DNA of 64,000 nt from JAICMB01 sp963838885 (GTDB lineage Bacteria; Acidobacteriota; Terriglobia; Bryobacterales; Bryobacteraceae), in contig CAWITB010000011.1 in assembly GCA_963838885.1 (NCBI GenBank), positions 77,393-141,392 of the forward strand, in the 5' to 3' direction. Of the stretch, positions 15,945 through 26,500 are shown one piece after another. Position 1 is the stretch's first letter, and each line of letters starts with the position of its first letter. Position numbers and translations under genes: made by a program. The notes beneath the pieces are model-generated. The model was not told the origin of the DNA and did no database searches. It saw only the letters and a list, made by a program, of their open reading frames with translations.

Positions 15945-16927
15945 AGGCCGACGCCCACGCGGCGGCCGGCGGCGAGGATTTTTTCGATCGCTTCCATATT
16001 CTTCAAGGCGTCCTCGAGCGGCACTGGAACGGGCGTGCCTTCTTGAACGGCGCGCGAAAAATCGTCGCCTTGCAGAGCGTATTGATCGCAGGCCGGGAAC
16101 TCTTCGGTTTCAATGCCGCTCCCGTCGCCGACCGTTATACGAGTAGGCGCGTCCGGCGGCGCATTGAACGGGATCTCGACTTCCACCCGTCCCTTCGTTC
16201 CGAAGAACTGCATGCGCTGATAGGGGACCAGCTGCGTGCTGCACGTAAAGATGGACTGGCCCGACGGAAATTCCAGAATTGCCGAGGCCAGCCGGTCGGT
16301 CTTCATAACCGGATCGTAATCGAGCGCGGCCATCGCGGTCGTGGGCTCCTCGTCGAAAATCCATCGCGAAATGGTGATCGGGTAGCAGCCGATATCCATC
16401 AGGCCGCCACCGCCGAACTCCGCAATGTTGCGGATGTTTTCCGGGTTCGCGTTGTAATAGCTGAAGAAGCCGAGAATGGAGCGAAGCTCGCCGATGCGGC
16501 CGGAGCGGACGATCTCGCGCGTGCGCAGCCATTGGGGATGCGAGCGCACCATGAACGCCTCGCCCATTTTTACTCCGGCGCGGTCGCGCGCGACGATCAT
16601 CTCGCCGCATTCGGCGCTGCTGAGCGCGATAGGCTTTTCGCACAGCACGTGCTTGCCGGCTTCCGCCGCCCGGATCGACCACGGGGCGTGCAGATGGTTC
16701 GGGAGCGGGTTGTAAACCACGTCGATGTCGCGATCGGCGAGAAGCTCTTCGTAGGAGCCGTAAGCTTTCGGAATGCCGAGGTCGTGGGCGGCCCGCTCGG
16801 CTTTTGTGCGATCGCGCGAGGCAATGGCGGTGATCTCGGCGCGGCGGCACTGCTTCATTCCTGGAATTACTTTCTTCGTGGCGATTGCGGCAACGCCCAG
16901 AACGCCCCAGCGCAGTTTGTTATTCAC
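15941..16927 (-). CDS. Gfo/Idh/MocA family oxidoreductase
   Basis: 328 aa. The N-terminal Rossmann motif is WGVLGVAAIATKKVIPGM, then VDVVYNPLPNHLHAPWSI-type text and the conserved HVLCEKPIALSS, whose Lys is the family's catalytic lysine. The C-terminal alpha/beta domain follows (GGGGLMDIGCYPITISRWIF). It would oxidise or reduce a sugar or inositol with NAD(P). The substrate is not predictable. It overlaps the deformylase gene by 4 bases (ATGA). Confidence 0.9.
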   Translation of the reverse strand: MNNKLRWGVLGVAAIATKKVIPGMKQCRRAEITAIASRDRTKAERAAHDLGIPKAYGSYEELLADRDIDVVYNPLPNHLHAPWSIRAAEAGKHVLCEKPIALSSAECGEMIVARDRAGVKMGEAFMVRSHPQWLRTREIVRSGRIGELRSILGFFSYYNANPENIRNIAEFGGGGLMDIGCYPITISRWIFDEEPTTAMAALDYDPVMKTDRLASAILEFPSGQSIFTCSTQLVPYQRMQFFGTKGRVEVEIPFNAPPDAPTRITVGDGSGIETEEFPACDQYALQGDDFSRAVQEGTPVPVPLEDALKNMEAIEKILAAGRRVGVGL

Positions 16928-17499
16928 GATCGCAGTGTACTACCGCAACGTTTGTCGTTCGCGTAGCGGCTCAGGTTCCCGGCCGTCGTGAAGGAGCGCG
17001 TCATCATGCGGTCGATATAAACGGTCCCGTTGAGATGATCGATCTCGTGCTGCAGGATGCGCGCGTGCCAACCGCTGGCTTCAATGATGCACGGTTCCGC
17101 GTTTTGGTCGAGGCATTCCACCCGCGCCCGGCGGGCGCGAGGGACAATGGCGCTGAAACCGGGCAGACTCAGGCAGCCCTCGAAGAATTCAAGTCCCGGC
17201 TCTTCCAGCGTGATGACGGGGTTAACGATTACCTGAAAAGGAACGGGCCGGCGCTCGCGCTGCTCCAAAACCTCCGGATTCATGCCGCGCAACAACTCCT
17301 CGCGGTCCTCGATCACGGCGAGCTGCAGCGGCAGGCCGATTTGAGGCGCCGCCAAGCCGACGCCCGGCGCGTCATACATCGTCTCGCGCATCAGCTCAAT
17401 GAGCTGGCGCACCGCGGTAGAGCGGATTTCATCGCGGGAAAGCGGCCGCGCCTGACGGCGCAAGACCGGGTCGCCCACTTGAACGATTTTGAGGACCAC
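16924..17499 (-). CDS. def: Peptide deformylase
   Basis: 191 aa from a GTG start at 17499. All three family motifs are present: GVGLAAPQIG (46-55), EGCLSLPG (107-114, Cys metal ligand) and HEIDHLNG (151-158, two His ligands and the catalytic Glu). It removes the formyl group from nascent proteins and is essential in bacteria. It lies between the radical SAM gene (9-base gap) and the oxidoreductase (4-base overlap), so these form one transcription unit. Confidence 0.95.
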   Translation of the reverse strand: MVLKIVQVGDPVLRRQARPLSRDEIRSTAVRQLIELMRETMYDAPGVGLAAPQIGLPLQLAVIEDREELLRGMNPEVLEQRERRPVPFQVIVNPVITLEEPGLEFFEGCLSLPGFSAIVPRARRARVECLDQNAEPCIIEASGWHARILQHEIDHLNGTVYIDRMMTRSFTTAGNLSRYANDKRCGSTLRS

Positions 17500-17508
17500 T
17501 TATCAGCG

Positions 17509-18567
17509 TTACCACAAAGACAGTTGGGCGTCCGCGAGCTGTTCCGGAATATACGAAGGATCCCGCGGCCGCAGGCCGTGCCGCGCCACAATTTCCTTGA
17601 CGCGGGCCGACAGCATCTCGGGATAATATCCGCGCAGGTAGGCATTATTCGCAAACAGCCCTTTGTATTTCCAGATGAGATGCGGAAAGCGCTCTTCGAT
17701 AAAAGGCAAAAACACGGCGCGGGAGCACGGCTTCAGAAACAGACAATGGGCGCTGAAGGCCACTGCGCCGGCATCCGCCGCGGCGGCGCAGATGGCGTCC
17801 AGGTTGCGCTCGCTGTCGGTCAGGAACGGCATCACGGGATTTCCCAGGACGGTTACCCCAACGCCCTGCGCTGCAAGCTTGCGCACCGCATTCAAACGCA
17901 GCGCCGGCCTGGGCGCGAGCGGCTCGATCAGACGGGCCAGTTTCTCGTCCATCGTCGTGATCGTGAGATTGACATGCGCCACGTTATGCTCCGAGATGGC
18001 CTTTAGCAGCGCCGCGTCTCTGGAGATAAGATCCGATTTCGTAGTGATGCCGATTTTCAAGCCGCGCTCCTTCGCGATGGCCTCCAGGATTTTTCGCGTA
18101 ATCCCATAGCGGCGCTCGGCCGGTTGATAAGGGTCCGTCGCGGTGCCGATCCATAAGGATTGACCCGGTTTTACCTTCGACAGCTCGGCGCGAAACAGAG
18201 CCGGGTTAAAACGCTTGGCGTAAATCTTGCGCTCGAACTGTTGCGGGTCGCGCAGCTCCATAAATTCGTGGGCATAGCGCGCGTAACAGTATTTGCATCC
18301 GAATTCGCAGCCGCGATAAGGGTTGACGGTCCACACAAAAGGCATGCGCGTACCAGAACAGCGGCCCACGAAACTGCGCGCTTCAATCTCGAAATATTCG
18401 ACGCGCTGTTTCGCTTCGATCAGGGGACTTCGGGCGGCGAGTCTGGCGATACCGACCAGCGGCGATGCAGGAGAGTCTTCGAACAACACATAACCTCTCC
18501 CTTTATATTCGCCTTTTATTCGCCCAGACGCAAGCACTTCTCCGCCAAGTTCTATGGAAAGCTCCAC
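17509..18567 (-). CDS. Radical SAM protein, SPL/PA0069-like
   Basis: 352 aa. The iron-sulfur motif is C87-x3-C91-x2-C94 in VNPYRGCEFGCKYCYARYAH. Further family features are SLWIGTATDPYQPAE, LKIGITTKSDLISRD and VTVLGNPVMPFLTDSE. The arrangement resembles the PA0069/spore-photoproduct-lyase-related group. Exact chemistry is unknown. Length is typical. Confidence 0.85.
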   Translation of the reverse strand: MELSIELGGEVLASGRIKGEYKGRGYVLFEDSPASPLVGIARLAARSPLIEAKQRVEYFEIEARSFVGRCSGTRMPFVWTVNPYRGCEFGCKYCYARYAHEFMELRDPQQFERKIYAKRFNPALFRAELSKVKPGQSLWIGTATDPYQPAERRYGITRKILEAIAKERGLKIGITTKSDLISRDAALLKAISEHNVAHVNLTITTMDEKLARLIEPLAPRPALRLNAVRKLAAQGVGVTVLGNPVMPFLTDSERNLDAICAAAADAGAVAFSAHCLFLKPCSRAVFLPFIEERFPHLIWKYKGLFANNAYLRGYYPEMLSARVKEIVARHGLRPRDPSYIPEQLADAQLSLW

Positions 18568-18586
18568 AGCGACGTGCCGTGGCCTT

Positions 18587-19741
18587 TCAAGAAGCAGGCC
18601 AGTTCGTAAGTCCCCAGGCGATCAAGTTCGTGAATCCTGACCCGCTTGCGAAAATATTGTTGTCATCGGAGGAGAAGAGCGGTACGTATTCATGTTCCTG
18701 GCCGCTAACGACTCCGATGACGCGAGGAGCATCTCCATTCCAGGTTCCGAAAACGGGGCCTCCCGAGTTGCCCGGCGTGATATCGGCGGTGTTGCTCTCC
18801 AGTTCCTCTCCCCCGTTGGAGTCACCGTCCTCATCGTGGTAATCGATGCTTCCCTGCCATGATGGCATTTCACCGCCGCCGACCGCGGTGGGATATCCAA
18901 GCACGGTCCAGTAATTCTGTTTTTCCCAAGCGGACGACCACCCGTTATAGCCGAACCAGCCGGCAATCTCGCCCACAGGATTGTATAGCTTGAGAAGCGC
19001 CCAGTCGTACCCGCTCACATTGTTGCCATTGTTAATTGCCGAGGTGTCGGAAACATACGACTCGACGCCACTACCGAAAAGCGAAGCGCCGTTGAAGTAG
19101 GCCGGTACGAATCGCATCCACCAGGAGCCTGCGGCGGCGCTGGTCCAGGGGACCACGTGGGCGGCGGTGATCACGAGATTCTTCCCAACCAGGGCGCCGC
19201 TTCCTTGAAAGCCATCGCTGGTGTAGATTTTGCCCACGCATCCCCAGGGATAGCTCGTGTCTTCATAAATTTGGCGATCGTCATTCCCGAAGACGTACAG
19301 GGGCTCCACCCTGCGGCCGTTGAACCGGCGCATGCGCGGCCTCGCCGGGCGTGGCATTCCTCGCGGGATGAAAAGCTGGTTGAGCCACGGAGGCCGGTTG
19401 CCCTCGGTACTGACATTGCGATCAATTGCTTGGCAGATGTGCTTGTGATCGTAGCGCACGGCCGTCTTCCCGAGCCTGTGGGCAGCCTCGTCGCCGGTGT
19501 CCGACACTTTAATTTGCCAAATAGTGCGCCTGCCAACCGTCTCGATCTTCGCGACCTCGGTCAGCGGTTCTTCGCCCTCGGCCGTCGAAACGTAGACCGC
19601 TCTCGTGCTCCTGAGCCGGCGCAACTCGGAAGGCATTTCCGCTGTCGCGAGGATTGGGTTCCGGCGCACAAGATCACGGGGTAGCATCGGGTGCTCGCGC
19701 GTGCCCCAAAAGTGATCCACTCCAACGCCATGAGTCGACAT
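18587..19741 (-). CDS. Trypsin-like serine protease, V8/glutamyl-endopeptidase type
   Basis: 384 aa. The first 140 residues look like a propeptide and lack a clear signal peptide. RRVEPLYVFGNDDRQIYEDT introduces the protease domain. The triad is visible as His195 (VITAAHVV), Asp246 (YDWALL) and Ser326 (TPGNSGGPV). It closely follows the layout of extracellular glutamyl endopeptidases. Export, if any, must use a non-standard route, or the true start lies elsewhere. The stop is 19 bases before the radical SAM start. Confidence 0.85.
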   Translation of the reverse strand: MSTHGVGVDHFWGTREHPMLPRDLVRRNPILATAEMPSELRRLRSTRAVYVSTAEGEEPLTEVAKIETVGRRTIWQIKVSDTGDEAAHRLGKTAVRYDHKHICQAIDRNVSTEGNRPPWLNQLFIPRGMPRPARPRMRRFNGRRVEPLYVFGNDDRQIYEDTSYPWGCVGKIYTSDGFQGSGALVGKNLVITAAHVVPWTSAAAGSWWMRFVPAYFNGASLFGSGVESYVSDTSAINNGNNVSGYDWALLKLYNPVGEIAGWFGYNGWSSAWEKQNYWTVLGYPTAVGGGEMPSWQGSIDYHDEDGDSNGGEELESNTADITPGNSGGPVFGTWNGDAPRVIGVVSGQEHEYVPLFSSDDNNIFASGSGFTNLIAWGLTNWPAS

Positions 19742-19794
19742 TCGAGTTCTCCTCGCTTTGCTGTGAACCAGACACCCGAAGCGTTACACGATCC

Positions 19795-20304
19795 TTAGAA
19801 TTTTGCTACCAGCCATAAACCGGTAATCATTAACCCGGTCCCGAGGATTCGCAGGGGCGAGGCGGGGTGCGCCTTGAATCCGATGAGGCCGAACTGATCC
19901 AAAAGAATCGAGGCGGCGAGCGAGGCCGTAACGCTGATACCGGTGAATAGGCCCGAGCCCATCTTCTGGGCGAAGGTTAAACCCGCGATGGTCGAAGCGA
20001 TGCTAATTATGCCGCCGGTCCACGCCCACCAGGGCGTGCGGCTGAGAGCGGCGGCAGCGGGCAGGGGCCCACGCACGAAGAGTTGGATCAGGATCATTCC
20101 CAAAAGACCGGAAATATAGACGGCGAGACCCGCCCAGACGGCATCGTTCAGGCACTTCTTCAATTCCGCGTTTGCGCCTGCCTGCACGGGATTTGCGGCG
20201 CCCGCGGCGGTTGCCAGGAGATAAGAAATCCAGTTCACTACTGCGTGACTGGAACGGCGCCCCGATCGTTTCAGTGTTCCGCGTTTTCGAGCGGCTGGTT
20301 GCAA
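19795..20304 (-). CDS. YdcZ/DMT-type small transporter
   Basis: Up to 169 aa with five hydrophobic helices: WISYLLATAAGAANPVQAGA, VWAGLAVYISGLLGMILIQL, WWAWTGGIISIASTIAGLTF, SGLFTGISVTASLAASILL and ILGTGLMITGLWLVAKF. The NPVQAGANAELKK segment is the mark of the DUF606 (YdcZ) group of the drug/metabolite transporter superfamily. The Arg-rich first 22 residues are atypical. A GTG at 20238 (VNWISYLL) is a likelier start, giving 147 aa. Substrate unknown. Confidence 0.75.
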   Translation of the reverse strand: MQPAARKRGTLKRSGRRSSHAVVNWISYLLATAAGAANPVQAGANAELKKCLNDAVWAGLAVYISGLLGMILIQLFVRGPLPAAAALSRTPWWAWTGGIISIASTIAGLTFAQKMGSGLFTGISVTASLAASILLDQFGLIGFKAHPASPLRILGTGLMITGLWLVAKF

Positions 20305-20671
20305 CGCGTAATCACGCGTGTTTCCCGCTCAATCCAAGGATACTGATCGAACCCGTTCCGAGCGCGAACAGGCGACCCTCATTGAGGAGAAGGCCGAGGC
20401 AGCAGGCGGTCAGAATTCGCGGAAGTGATCATCGGCGAAGAGTCGACGTCGCCGGCCGCGTCGAGCGCGGGCGATCGGATTATATTTAGGTGTCACGCTC
20501 TTTGCGTTCGATCTGGAGCGTGAGGGCGAACGCGCGCGTGATTGTCACAAAGCGCTCGCTTAGAGGGATGGTCGAAGTTCTTTATAATGGCCATCGCTAC
20601 GCCGTCCATCATCTTGAGCTCTGTACTCGCGCGGTTCTCGCCGTCTGACACGTCCTATTTCTGACCATCCC
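20305..20671. other. Intergenic region, nothing recognised
   Basis: About 370 bases with short, poorly composed frames on both strands and no convincing start signals or repeats. Confidence 0.4.
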
Positions 20672-20918
20672 CTAAACCTCCAACCGCAATTCCACGCGCT
20701 CCGCGGAGGACTGGGAGTACGCATGTCCGCCGCGTTTTTGTTCCGAATCGAGTGCAACAACGCGGGGCTGCTGGCCGGTCGAGGTAATAACGAGACGTCC
20801 CTGGCGCGCCTGCGCCACACCAGCGCTTCGCGGGTTCCAGCTCACGCCAATGACGCCGTCAATAGAGCTCGTGCCGCAATCGCGCTGTCTCCACGGAATG
20901 CGCTTGGCAGGATCGCGC
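20672..20918 (-). pseudogene. Possible gene remnant of unknown origin
   Basis: Downstream of the HAD gene the minus strand reads RQRDCGTSSIDGVIGVSWNP, then AQARQGRLVITSTGQQPRVV and an end in SQSSAERVELRLEV. This is protein-like in composition, yet it has no start of its own and runs backwards into Arg-rich shadow text over the HAD gene. I take it as a leftover 3' piece of a lost gene. No family is recognised. Confidence 0.25.
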
Positions 20919-21524
20919 TCAATCGAAAACGCCGCGCGCCCGCAACTCTTCTTCGATCTGCTCCTCCGATTCGAACCGTACGGCATCGATCCCCTCGCGG
21001 CGCGCCGCCTCCACATTGTCCGCAATATCGTCCGTGAAGAAACACTCCTCCGCATCGCATCCCGCCCGGGCGATCGCTTCCCGGTAAATCGCGGGCGAAG
21101 GCTTCAGCGCTCCCACTCGAAACGACAACACGCGATCGTGAAAGTGCCGCAGCAGCGGATAGGATCGCTCCAGCATCGCGAAATGAATGGCATTGGTGTT
21201 TGAAAGCAGCAGCAGCCGCCGCCTTTCCCCGATGCGCTTGAGCAGCGCTTCCCCTAGCAGCGTCTCCGGCAGGAAGATGCTCGTCCACAGCTCACAAAAC
21301 TCCTCGTACGTGATTTTCAATTCGAGCAGCGCGGCGAGTTGGCGCACGAATTCCCGCGGCTCCACCAGGCCACGCTCAAAGCGCGTGACCAGATCGGTCG
21401 ACCGCAGCCGCCGCGGTATTTCCGCCGCCGCATAAGCGCACCGCCCCTCCATCCTGGCGTATCCGCGTTTGAAATCGAACGGCACGATCACGCCGCCCAG
21501 GTCGAAGATGACCGCCTTGATCAC
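20919..21524 (-). CDS. HAD-superfamily hydrolase (phosphatase-like)
   Basis: 201 aa when started at GTG 21524. This keeps it clear of the preceding gene, whose stop is at 21634; a longer frame to 21653 would add a low-complexity Arg-rich leader. Motifs: KAVIFDLGGVIVPFD (nucleophile Asp8), LLLLSNTNAIHF, LKPSPAIYREAI and ECFFTDDIADNVEAA. These are the four HAD motifs of the IA/epoxide-hydrolase N-domain type. Substrate unknown. Read on the same strand as the Tat protein at 21634. Confidence 0.85.
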   Translation of the reverse strand: MIKAVIFDLGGVIVPFDFKRGYARMEGRCAYAAAEIPRRLRSTDLVTRFERGLVEPREFVRQLAALLELKITYEEFCELWTSIFLPETLLGEALLKRIGERRRLLLLSNTNAIHFAMLERSYPLLRHFHDRVLSFRVGALKPSPAIYREAIARAGCDAEECFFTDDIADNVEAARREGIDAVRFESEEQIEEELRARGVFD

Positions 21525-21633
21525 TTCTCCGATTGTACGAATGGCGCCCAAACGAAGCCGACGCGCTCGGCCGGCGTAGTCGCGTTGCGAGTCGTAACTC
21601 CGCACCTCGGATCGCCCGCGGTCACCCAAACCT

Positions 21634-23295
21634 TCACCCCACCTCGAACTCAATCGTATGGTCCAGCGGCGTGAACGCCGTCAAGTACACACTCAGCCCC
21701 GCAAGCTTCGGCAACGCCCCGCGCACCTCCGTATAGCGGTGCTCGCACAACCCCGGACCAAACCGGATGCGATCTCCGCCCACCGTGTAGCTGCCCCGGC
21801 CCGACGCCAGCACAGCCGCGCCCGCCCCGGCCGCTTCGCATCCCTCGAGCTGCCCGCCATCGCGCAAGCCGATCTCGATCGCAACCGGCACGCCCGCTGT
21901 TCCCTCCGACTGAATCCGCACCCGGAACCCATTTTTAGTCTGCATAACGGAAGCGCTTTGCCTCAGGCGGCAGATCTGGCTTCGCCTCCGTTCCGCGCGT
22001 AGCTCACCCCAGTTCGCCGGCGTCACTTTGCGCGGCGGATCGAGCGGCTGGTAATACGGAGCTTCCAGGTTTTGGATCAGCGTATAATTCCCGGCTGAAC
22101 TTTGCATCGCCCCCGAGAACTGCCCCTTCCCAAAGAACGCGCTCGCGAACCGCACGCCTTCAATCACCGCATCCCCTTGCCGCAGCGCAAAAAAGATTGG
22201 GTCGCCGGCAAGCGCCGTCGCGCTCATAGGCCCGCGCCGGAACCGCACAATTCCAAGCGAAGGCATCTCTTTGCGAAAATCCGAGGGCAGCGACTCCGGC
22301 TCGGGCATAGGTCCCGCCATTTCCGGGTACTCCATCAGCGCGGACAAGCTCGAAAACGCAGGCGTAAAGTGATTGCAAATCGTCGCGAACTGTCCGTTGT
22401 GGTCGCGCACGGCGAGATAGCGCAACGGAAACCAGTACCCGCCCATCGTTCCGCGCCGATTGCGATCCTGGCGATGCGAAATCTCCGTCACGACCTCGTA
22501 ATTCGCATGCATCAGGTACAGCATGGATTGCAAGTTGCGCCGCACCGCATCGAGCAGCTCCGGCCGCTTCAGCTTCACCGCAAGAACCACGAAGGCCCGA
22601 TCGCAAACAATGTTGTAAACGCTTGTCGAGCGCTCCGTGTACTGTCCATCTTCCCCAATGTCGATGCCCTCGGCCAGCCATTGCTCGATGCGCCGAACGT
22701 AGCTCGCATCGGGAAAAAGCTCATTCACCTGCGCCAAAGCGGAGCTGACCACCCAACGATGGTTCGGCGTATGAATGCCTCCTATAGCCAGTCCCTCCGC
22801 CGCTTTGCGTAGAAACGGTTCACATAGCGCGACCAGTTCCCTATGGCCCGCCCGATGCGCCAAGCACGCCCCCGTCGCCAGGTTGTGGACGGTGAATCCG
22901 GTATCGGGCGGCGAATCGAAATTCGTTTCGAGGAGATCGATAAGACCATCCGCATGTTGCGCGCGATTCAAAAATCCGATGGCCAGGCCGATGCGCTCCA
23001 CCATGAGGCGATCGCCATGGAACTTCGATTCCGGATGCAGATACGCCGCGACGCACTGTTGCACCACCGCCGCCGCCGCGCCCGCCGAATAAATGCCGGA
23101 ATCGGAGGTGGCGGCGCCCCCCGTGGCAAGCGACCCGTAACCGCGGCTCTTCGGATCCGTCACCTGCCTTGCCAGCATCGCCTCCACAACCGCGTCGTGA
23201 TGCTTGACGATGCCGCTGAGTTCGGCGCCCTCTGTCGCCGCCGTCACCGCCGAAGCGCCGGCCGGAATCCATGCCAATACATCTCTGCGCGTCAT
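21634..23295 (-). CDS. Tat-exported protein, probable alpha/alpha-toroid (lyase- or glycosidase-like)
   Basis: 553 aa. It starts MTRRDVLAWIPAGASAVTAA, a twin-arginine signal. The next 300 residues are helix pairs with aromatic and His clusters (IGGIHTPNHRWVVSSALAQV, DIGEDGQYTERSTSVYNIVC), as in polysaccharide lyase or heparinase-type toroids. The last 200 residues are beta-rich (GFRVRIQSEGTAGVPVAIEI), as in their C-terminal sheets. Catalytic residues cannot be assigned. A second, truncated copy of its first 30 codons lies just upstream in the tandem duplication. Confidence 0.7.
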   Translation of the reverse strand: MTRRDVLAWIPAGASAVTAATEGAELSGIVKHHDAVVEAMLARQVTDPKSRGYGSLATGGAATSDSGIYSAGAAAAVVQQCVAAYLHPESKFHGDRLMVERIGLAIGFLNRAQHADGLIDLLETNFDSPPDTGFTVHNLATGACLAHRAGHRELVALCEPFLRKAAEGLAIGGIHTPNHRWVVSSALAQVNELFPDASYVRRIEQWLAEGIDIGEDGQYTERSTSVYNIVCDRAFVVLAVKLKRPELLDAVRRNLQSMLYLMHANYEVVTEISHRQDRNRRGTMGGYWFPLRYLAVRDHNGQFATICNHFTPAFSSLSALMEYPEMAGPMPEPESLPSDFRKEMPSLGIVRFRRGPMSATALAGDPIFFALRQGDAVIEGVRFASAFFGKGQFSGAMQSSAGNYTLIQNLEAPYYQPLDPPRKVTPANWGELRAERRRSQICRLRQSASVMQTKNGFRVRIQSEGTAGVPVAIEIGLRDGGQLEGCEAAGAGAAVLASGRGSYTVGGDRIRFGPGLCEHRYTEVRGALPKLAGLSVYLTAFTPLDHTIEFEVG

Positions 23296-23531
23296 CGGTT
23301 CCTCAAAAATCGAGCCGCAGCGGCACTTGCCCCTGCCGCGGCGTGTTCGCCTGGGAGCTGTCGTAATGCTTGACGATGCCGCTGAGTTCGGCGCCGCTGA
23401 TCGCCGCCGCCACCGCCGAAGTGCCGGCCGGAATCCATGCCAAGGCCTCCCTGCGCGTCATCGGCCCCTCAAAAATCGAGCCGCAGCGCCACTTGCCCCT
23501 GCCGCGGCGTGTTCGCCTGCGAACTGATCAC
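23200..23531. repeat. 166-bp tandem duplication
   Basis: Two adjacent copies with a period of 166 bases: ATGCTTGACGATGCC begins at 23200 and again at 23366, and each copy ends near GCGGCGTGTTCGCCTG. Each unit spans the 3' end of receptor 2 and the 5' end of the Tat protein gene. The copies have since diverged at several positions. Confidence 0.8.
23303..23461 (-). CDS. Chimeric 52-aa frame created by the tandem duplication
   Basis: Starts with the Tat-protein N-terminus (MTRREALAWIPAGTSAVAAA), passes through GAELSGIVKHYD and continues as SSQANTPRQGQVPLRLDF, the C-terminus of receptor 2, to a TGA at 23303. It is a fusion of the start of one gene and the end of the other. Probably non-functional, though it keeps an open frame and a Tat-like signal. 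Confidence 0.5.
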   Translation of the reverse strand: MTRREALAWIPAGTSAVAAAISGAELSGIVKHYDSSQANTPRQGQVPLRLDF

Positions 23532-26500
23532 CCCGAAGTTCGACGCGCTCACATTCGCCGCGGGCGCTCCAAACTGCACGCGGTTGAACACGTTGAAAAA
23601 CTCCGCGCGAAACGTCAAGGTGAAGCGCTCCGTCAGCGCCGTGCGTTTAATCAGCCCGAACGATTCGTTGTAGAACGGGAAATTGCGCAGATTGGTATAA
23701 GAACGCGCGGCGGTTCCGAACGTGAAAGGAGCCGGAACGGTAAACGCCGCCGGTGTTGATGTAGCGTCCTTTATTCGGATCGAAGTTGGATGTGCTGTTC
23801 GTCAGCGGAACTCCCGCCACAATATTCGGCCGCAGCGTCTCATTGAAGATTGGCAGCGTGTTATTGGCCGTAAGGACAATGGGCGTTCCCGCCTCGTATT
23901 GCTGGATGCCCGTGAACGTCCACCCGCCCGCCGCTTTCCCCAGCTTGCCGTGATTCAGATATCGCCGTCCCGGCCCGAACGGCAGCTCGTAAATATAGCT
24001 GAGCTGAAAATTCTGCGGGATATCGTCCTGGCTGATGGCCTTCTCCAATTTCTGGTTGTAATAATCCTGCCCGGCGGGTCCGCCGCCCGCCTGCACTTCG
24101 CCATCGCTGATGCTCTTCGACCAGGTGTAGGCCGCGATCATCGAAAGCCCGAACGAAAGCCGCTTCTGCAGCTTCACCTGCAAAGCGTTATAGGTGGAGT
24201 CACCGTTCGGATTCGCGAGATCCATAATGTTGAGATATTGCGGATACGGCCGCAGCGCCTGCGCGACCGAACCGCTGAAACCCGCATAAGGCAGCGTGAT
24301 CCCCGCCGCCTGCGCTTGCGCCGAGCTCGCCGGCAGCGTCAGCAGCGACCCCAGCGCCAGATACCTCGGGTTCAACTGGTTCAGGTTGAACAGATCGGTG
24401 CCCAGATGCGTGCCCTTGATCCCCACATACGCTACATCGATCAGAAAATTAGCGCCGATCTCGCGCTGCGCGTTCACCGTCCAGTTCTGGAAATACGGCG
24501 GCCGCCCATCGCCGGGATACATCGTCAGCACGTTCGAGCCATTCGCCACCGTGGGACTGATCTGCGGCGGTGGCGCGAAGTTCGTCGGGAAACCCGTTAT
24601 CCCAGTAAAACGCCGGCGTCACCCCGGCGTTGGTGGAGCTGAACGTTGGCGATGCGCTAAACCCGTAATTGTACGTCTGCGATTCGCGCAGGTCCGAATC
24701 GGCATTGCCCGGCGCATAATAAATTCCGTAGCCGGCGTGAAACACGGTCTTATCGTTGAACGCATACGCCATCGCGAGCCGGGGGCCGAAGTTTTTATAA
24801 TCCACGCTCGCGAAGCTCGTCTTGCCCGTGCGTCCCGCTCCGCTCCCCAGGAATGCAATGGCCCCCAACAATCCGCCCGCGCCGGGATTCGGAATCGTCG
24901 GATCGAACGCCGAAAGATTCCCGTGCAGCTCCGTGCGCGGGAAATAAATCTCATAGCGCAGGCCGTAGTTGATGGTTAGATGCCGCGTCGCTTTCCAGTC
25001 GTCCTGAACGTAGCCGGCCACGTAATGATAACGGTTGCTCGGCACGTACCCGAGCACGTTGCGGCTGGCCGAATCGACCGCCCCCAGTAGGAAACTCGCA
25101 AAAGAGTTGCCGGTCGAGCCGGAGGCCGTCGGCAGCGCCGTCTCGAGCGGGCTGAAGTTGAACGTACCCTCGCTGTTGAAGAAATCCGCGCCGTTGGTCA
25201 TCAGCCAGCGGATATCGACGCCAAACTTGATTGCATGATTCGCGCGCAGCCAACTGAACGAATCCGTCAATTGGTAGGTCTCGTTCACCTGTTCCCCCAC
25301 GCTCTTCCCCGCCCCGCCCGTGTTCGCCCACGTCGAGTACCCGTCCGAAAAAGTGACCTGCGGGAAGGAGCGGCCCGCGCCCGTGGACACCCCCGTTAAA
25401 CCCAGCATCGTCGCCCAGTCTTGTTGCGTTTGCTGGTTGGACCAATACTGGCCTTCCCTCGTGAATCCCAGCCCGATGTGATTCACCATGTTCGGCGACA
25501 GAATGAAATCGTCGCCGATGCGCAGCCAATAGGAGTTGTATTGGTTCACCCAGGAATAGGAAAGCGGCTGCGGCAACTGGTCCGCGGCCGTCGTCGGATA
25601 ACGGCCCTCATAGAAGAAACCGTTGATGCGGTTGCGGTCGGAAAAATTGTGGTCGATCTTGACGTCCACCTGATCGCGGGTCACCTGGTTCGATCCGATC
25701 GCGAGGTAGTTGTTCAGCAGTTTGCTGTTCGTGGGGTCTGGAATCAACGGCAGGATCTTCTGAGACACCGCGCTGAAGCGCGACATCGGAATCTGATTAC
25801 CGGGAAATGCCTGGCGCGTCGCCACGCCGTTCACGATCGTGGTTGTAGCGGGGTCGTAGATCGTAACCGGCTGACCGGCGGAGTTGACCAGCCCCGAGAA
25901 ATTCCCTTGCCGGAAAGCCGCCGGCGGGATGCTGATCACATTGTTCGCCGCGCCCTGCTGGTAGCGGAAACCGCTCCACACGAAGTGGAAAAAGGTTCGA
26001 TTCGTTCCCTTGTAAAGCTTGGGGATCCACACCGGCCCGCCGAGGACGACTCCGTATTCGTTCTGGCGATTCACGGGAGTAGTGGGCGCATAGAAACCGC
26101 GCGCATCGAACACGTTGTTGCGCAAATAATCGAACAGCGAGCCATGGAACTGGTTCGTCCCGGAGCGCGTCGTAAAAATCTCAAAGCCGCCGCCCGTGCG
26201 TCCATATTCGGCGTTGAAGTCCGCGCCCAGAAGCTCAAATTCGGAAATGGCTTCAACCGAGGGATAGCTGAACAGAATGCCGCCGCTTTCGGGGCTGGTC
26301 GATCCAATGCCGTCGAGCAGCACTTCTTTCGATCGCGATTGCGAGCCGTTTATCTGCGTATTGGCGGTCGTTCCGGTAACGCCCGGCGTCAGGAACATGA
26401 ACGACTCCGGGTTTCGCATGTTGCCCGTGATCGATAGCGGCAGATCGATCACCAGTTGCCGCGTCACCGCCGTCGCCAGCTCCGAAGTGTTCGTCTGCAC

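Noticed and set aside
16043..16966. Long plus-strand frames opposite the oxidoreductase and deformylase genes
   Set aside because: Shadows: Arg/His/Ala-rich text without motifs, opposite genes with intact catalytic motifs.
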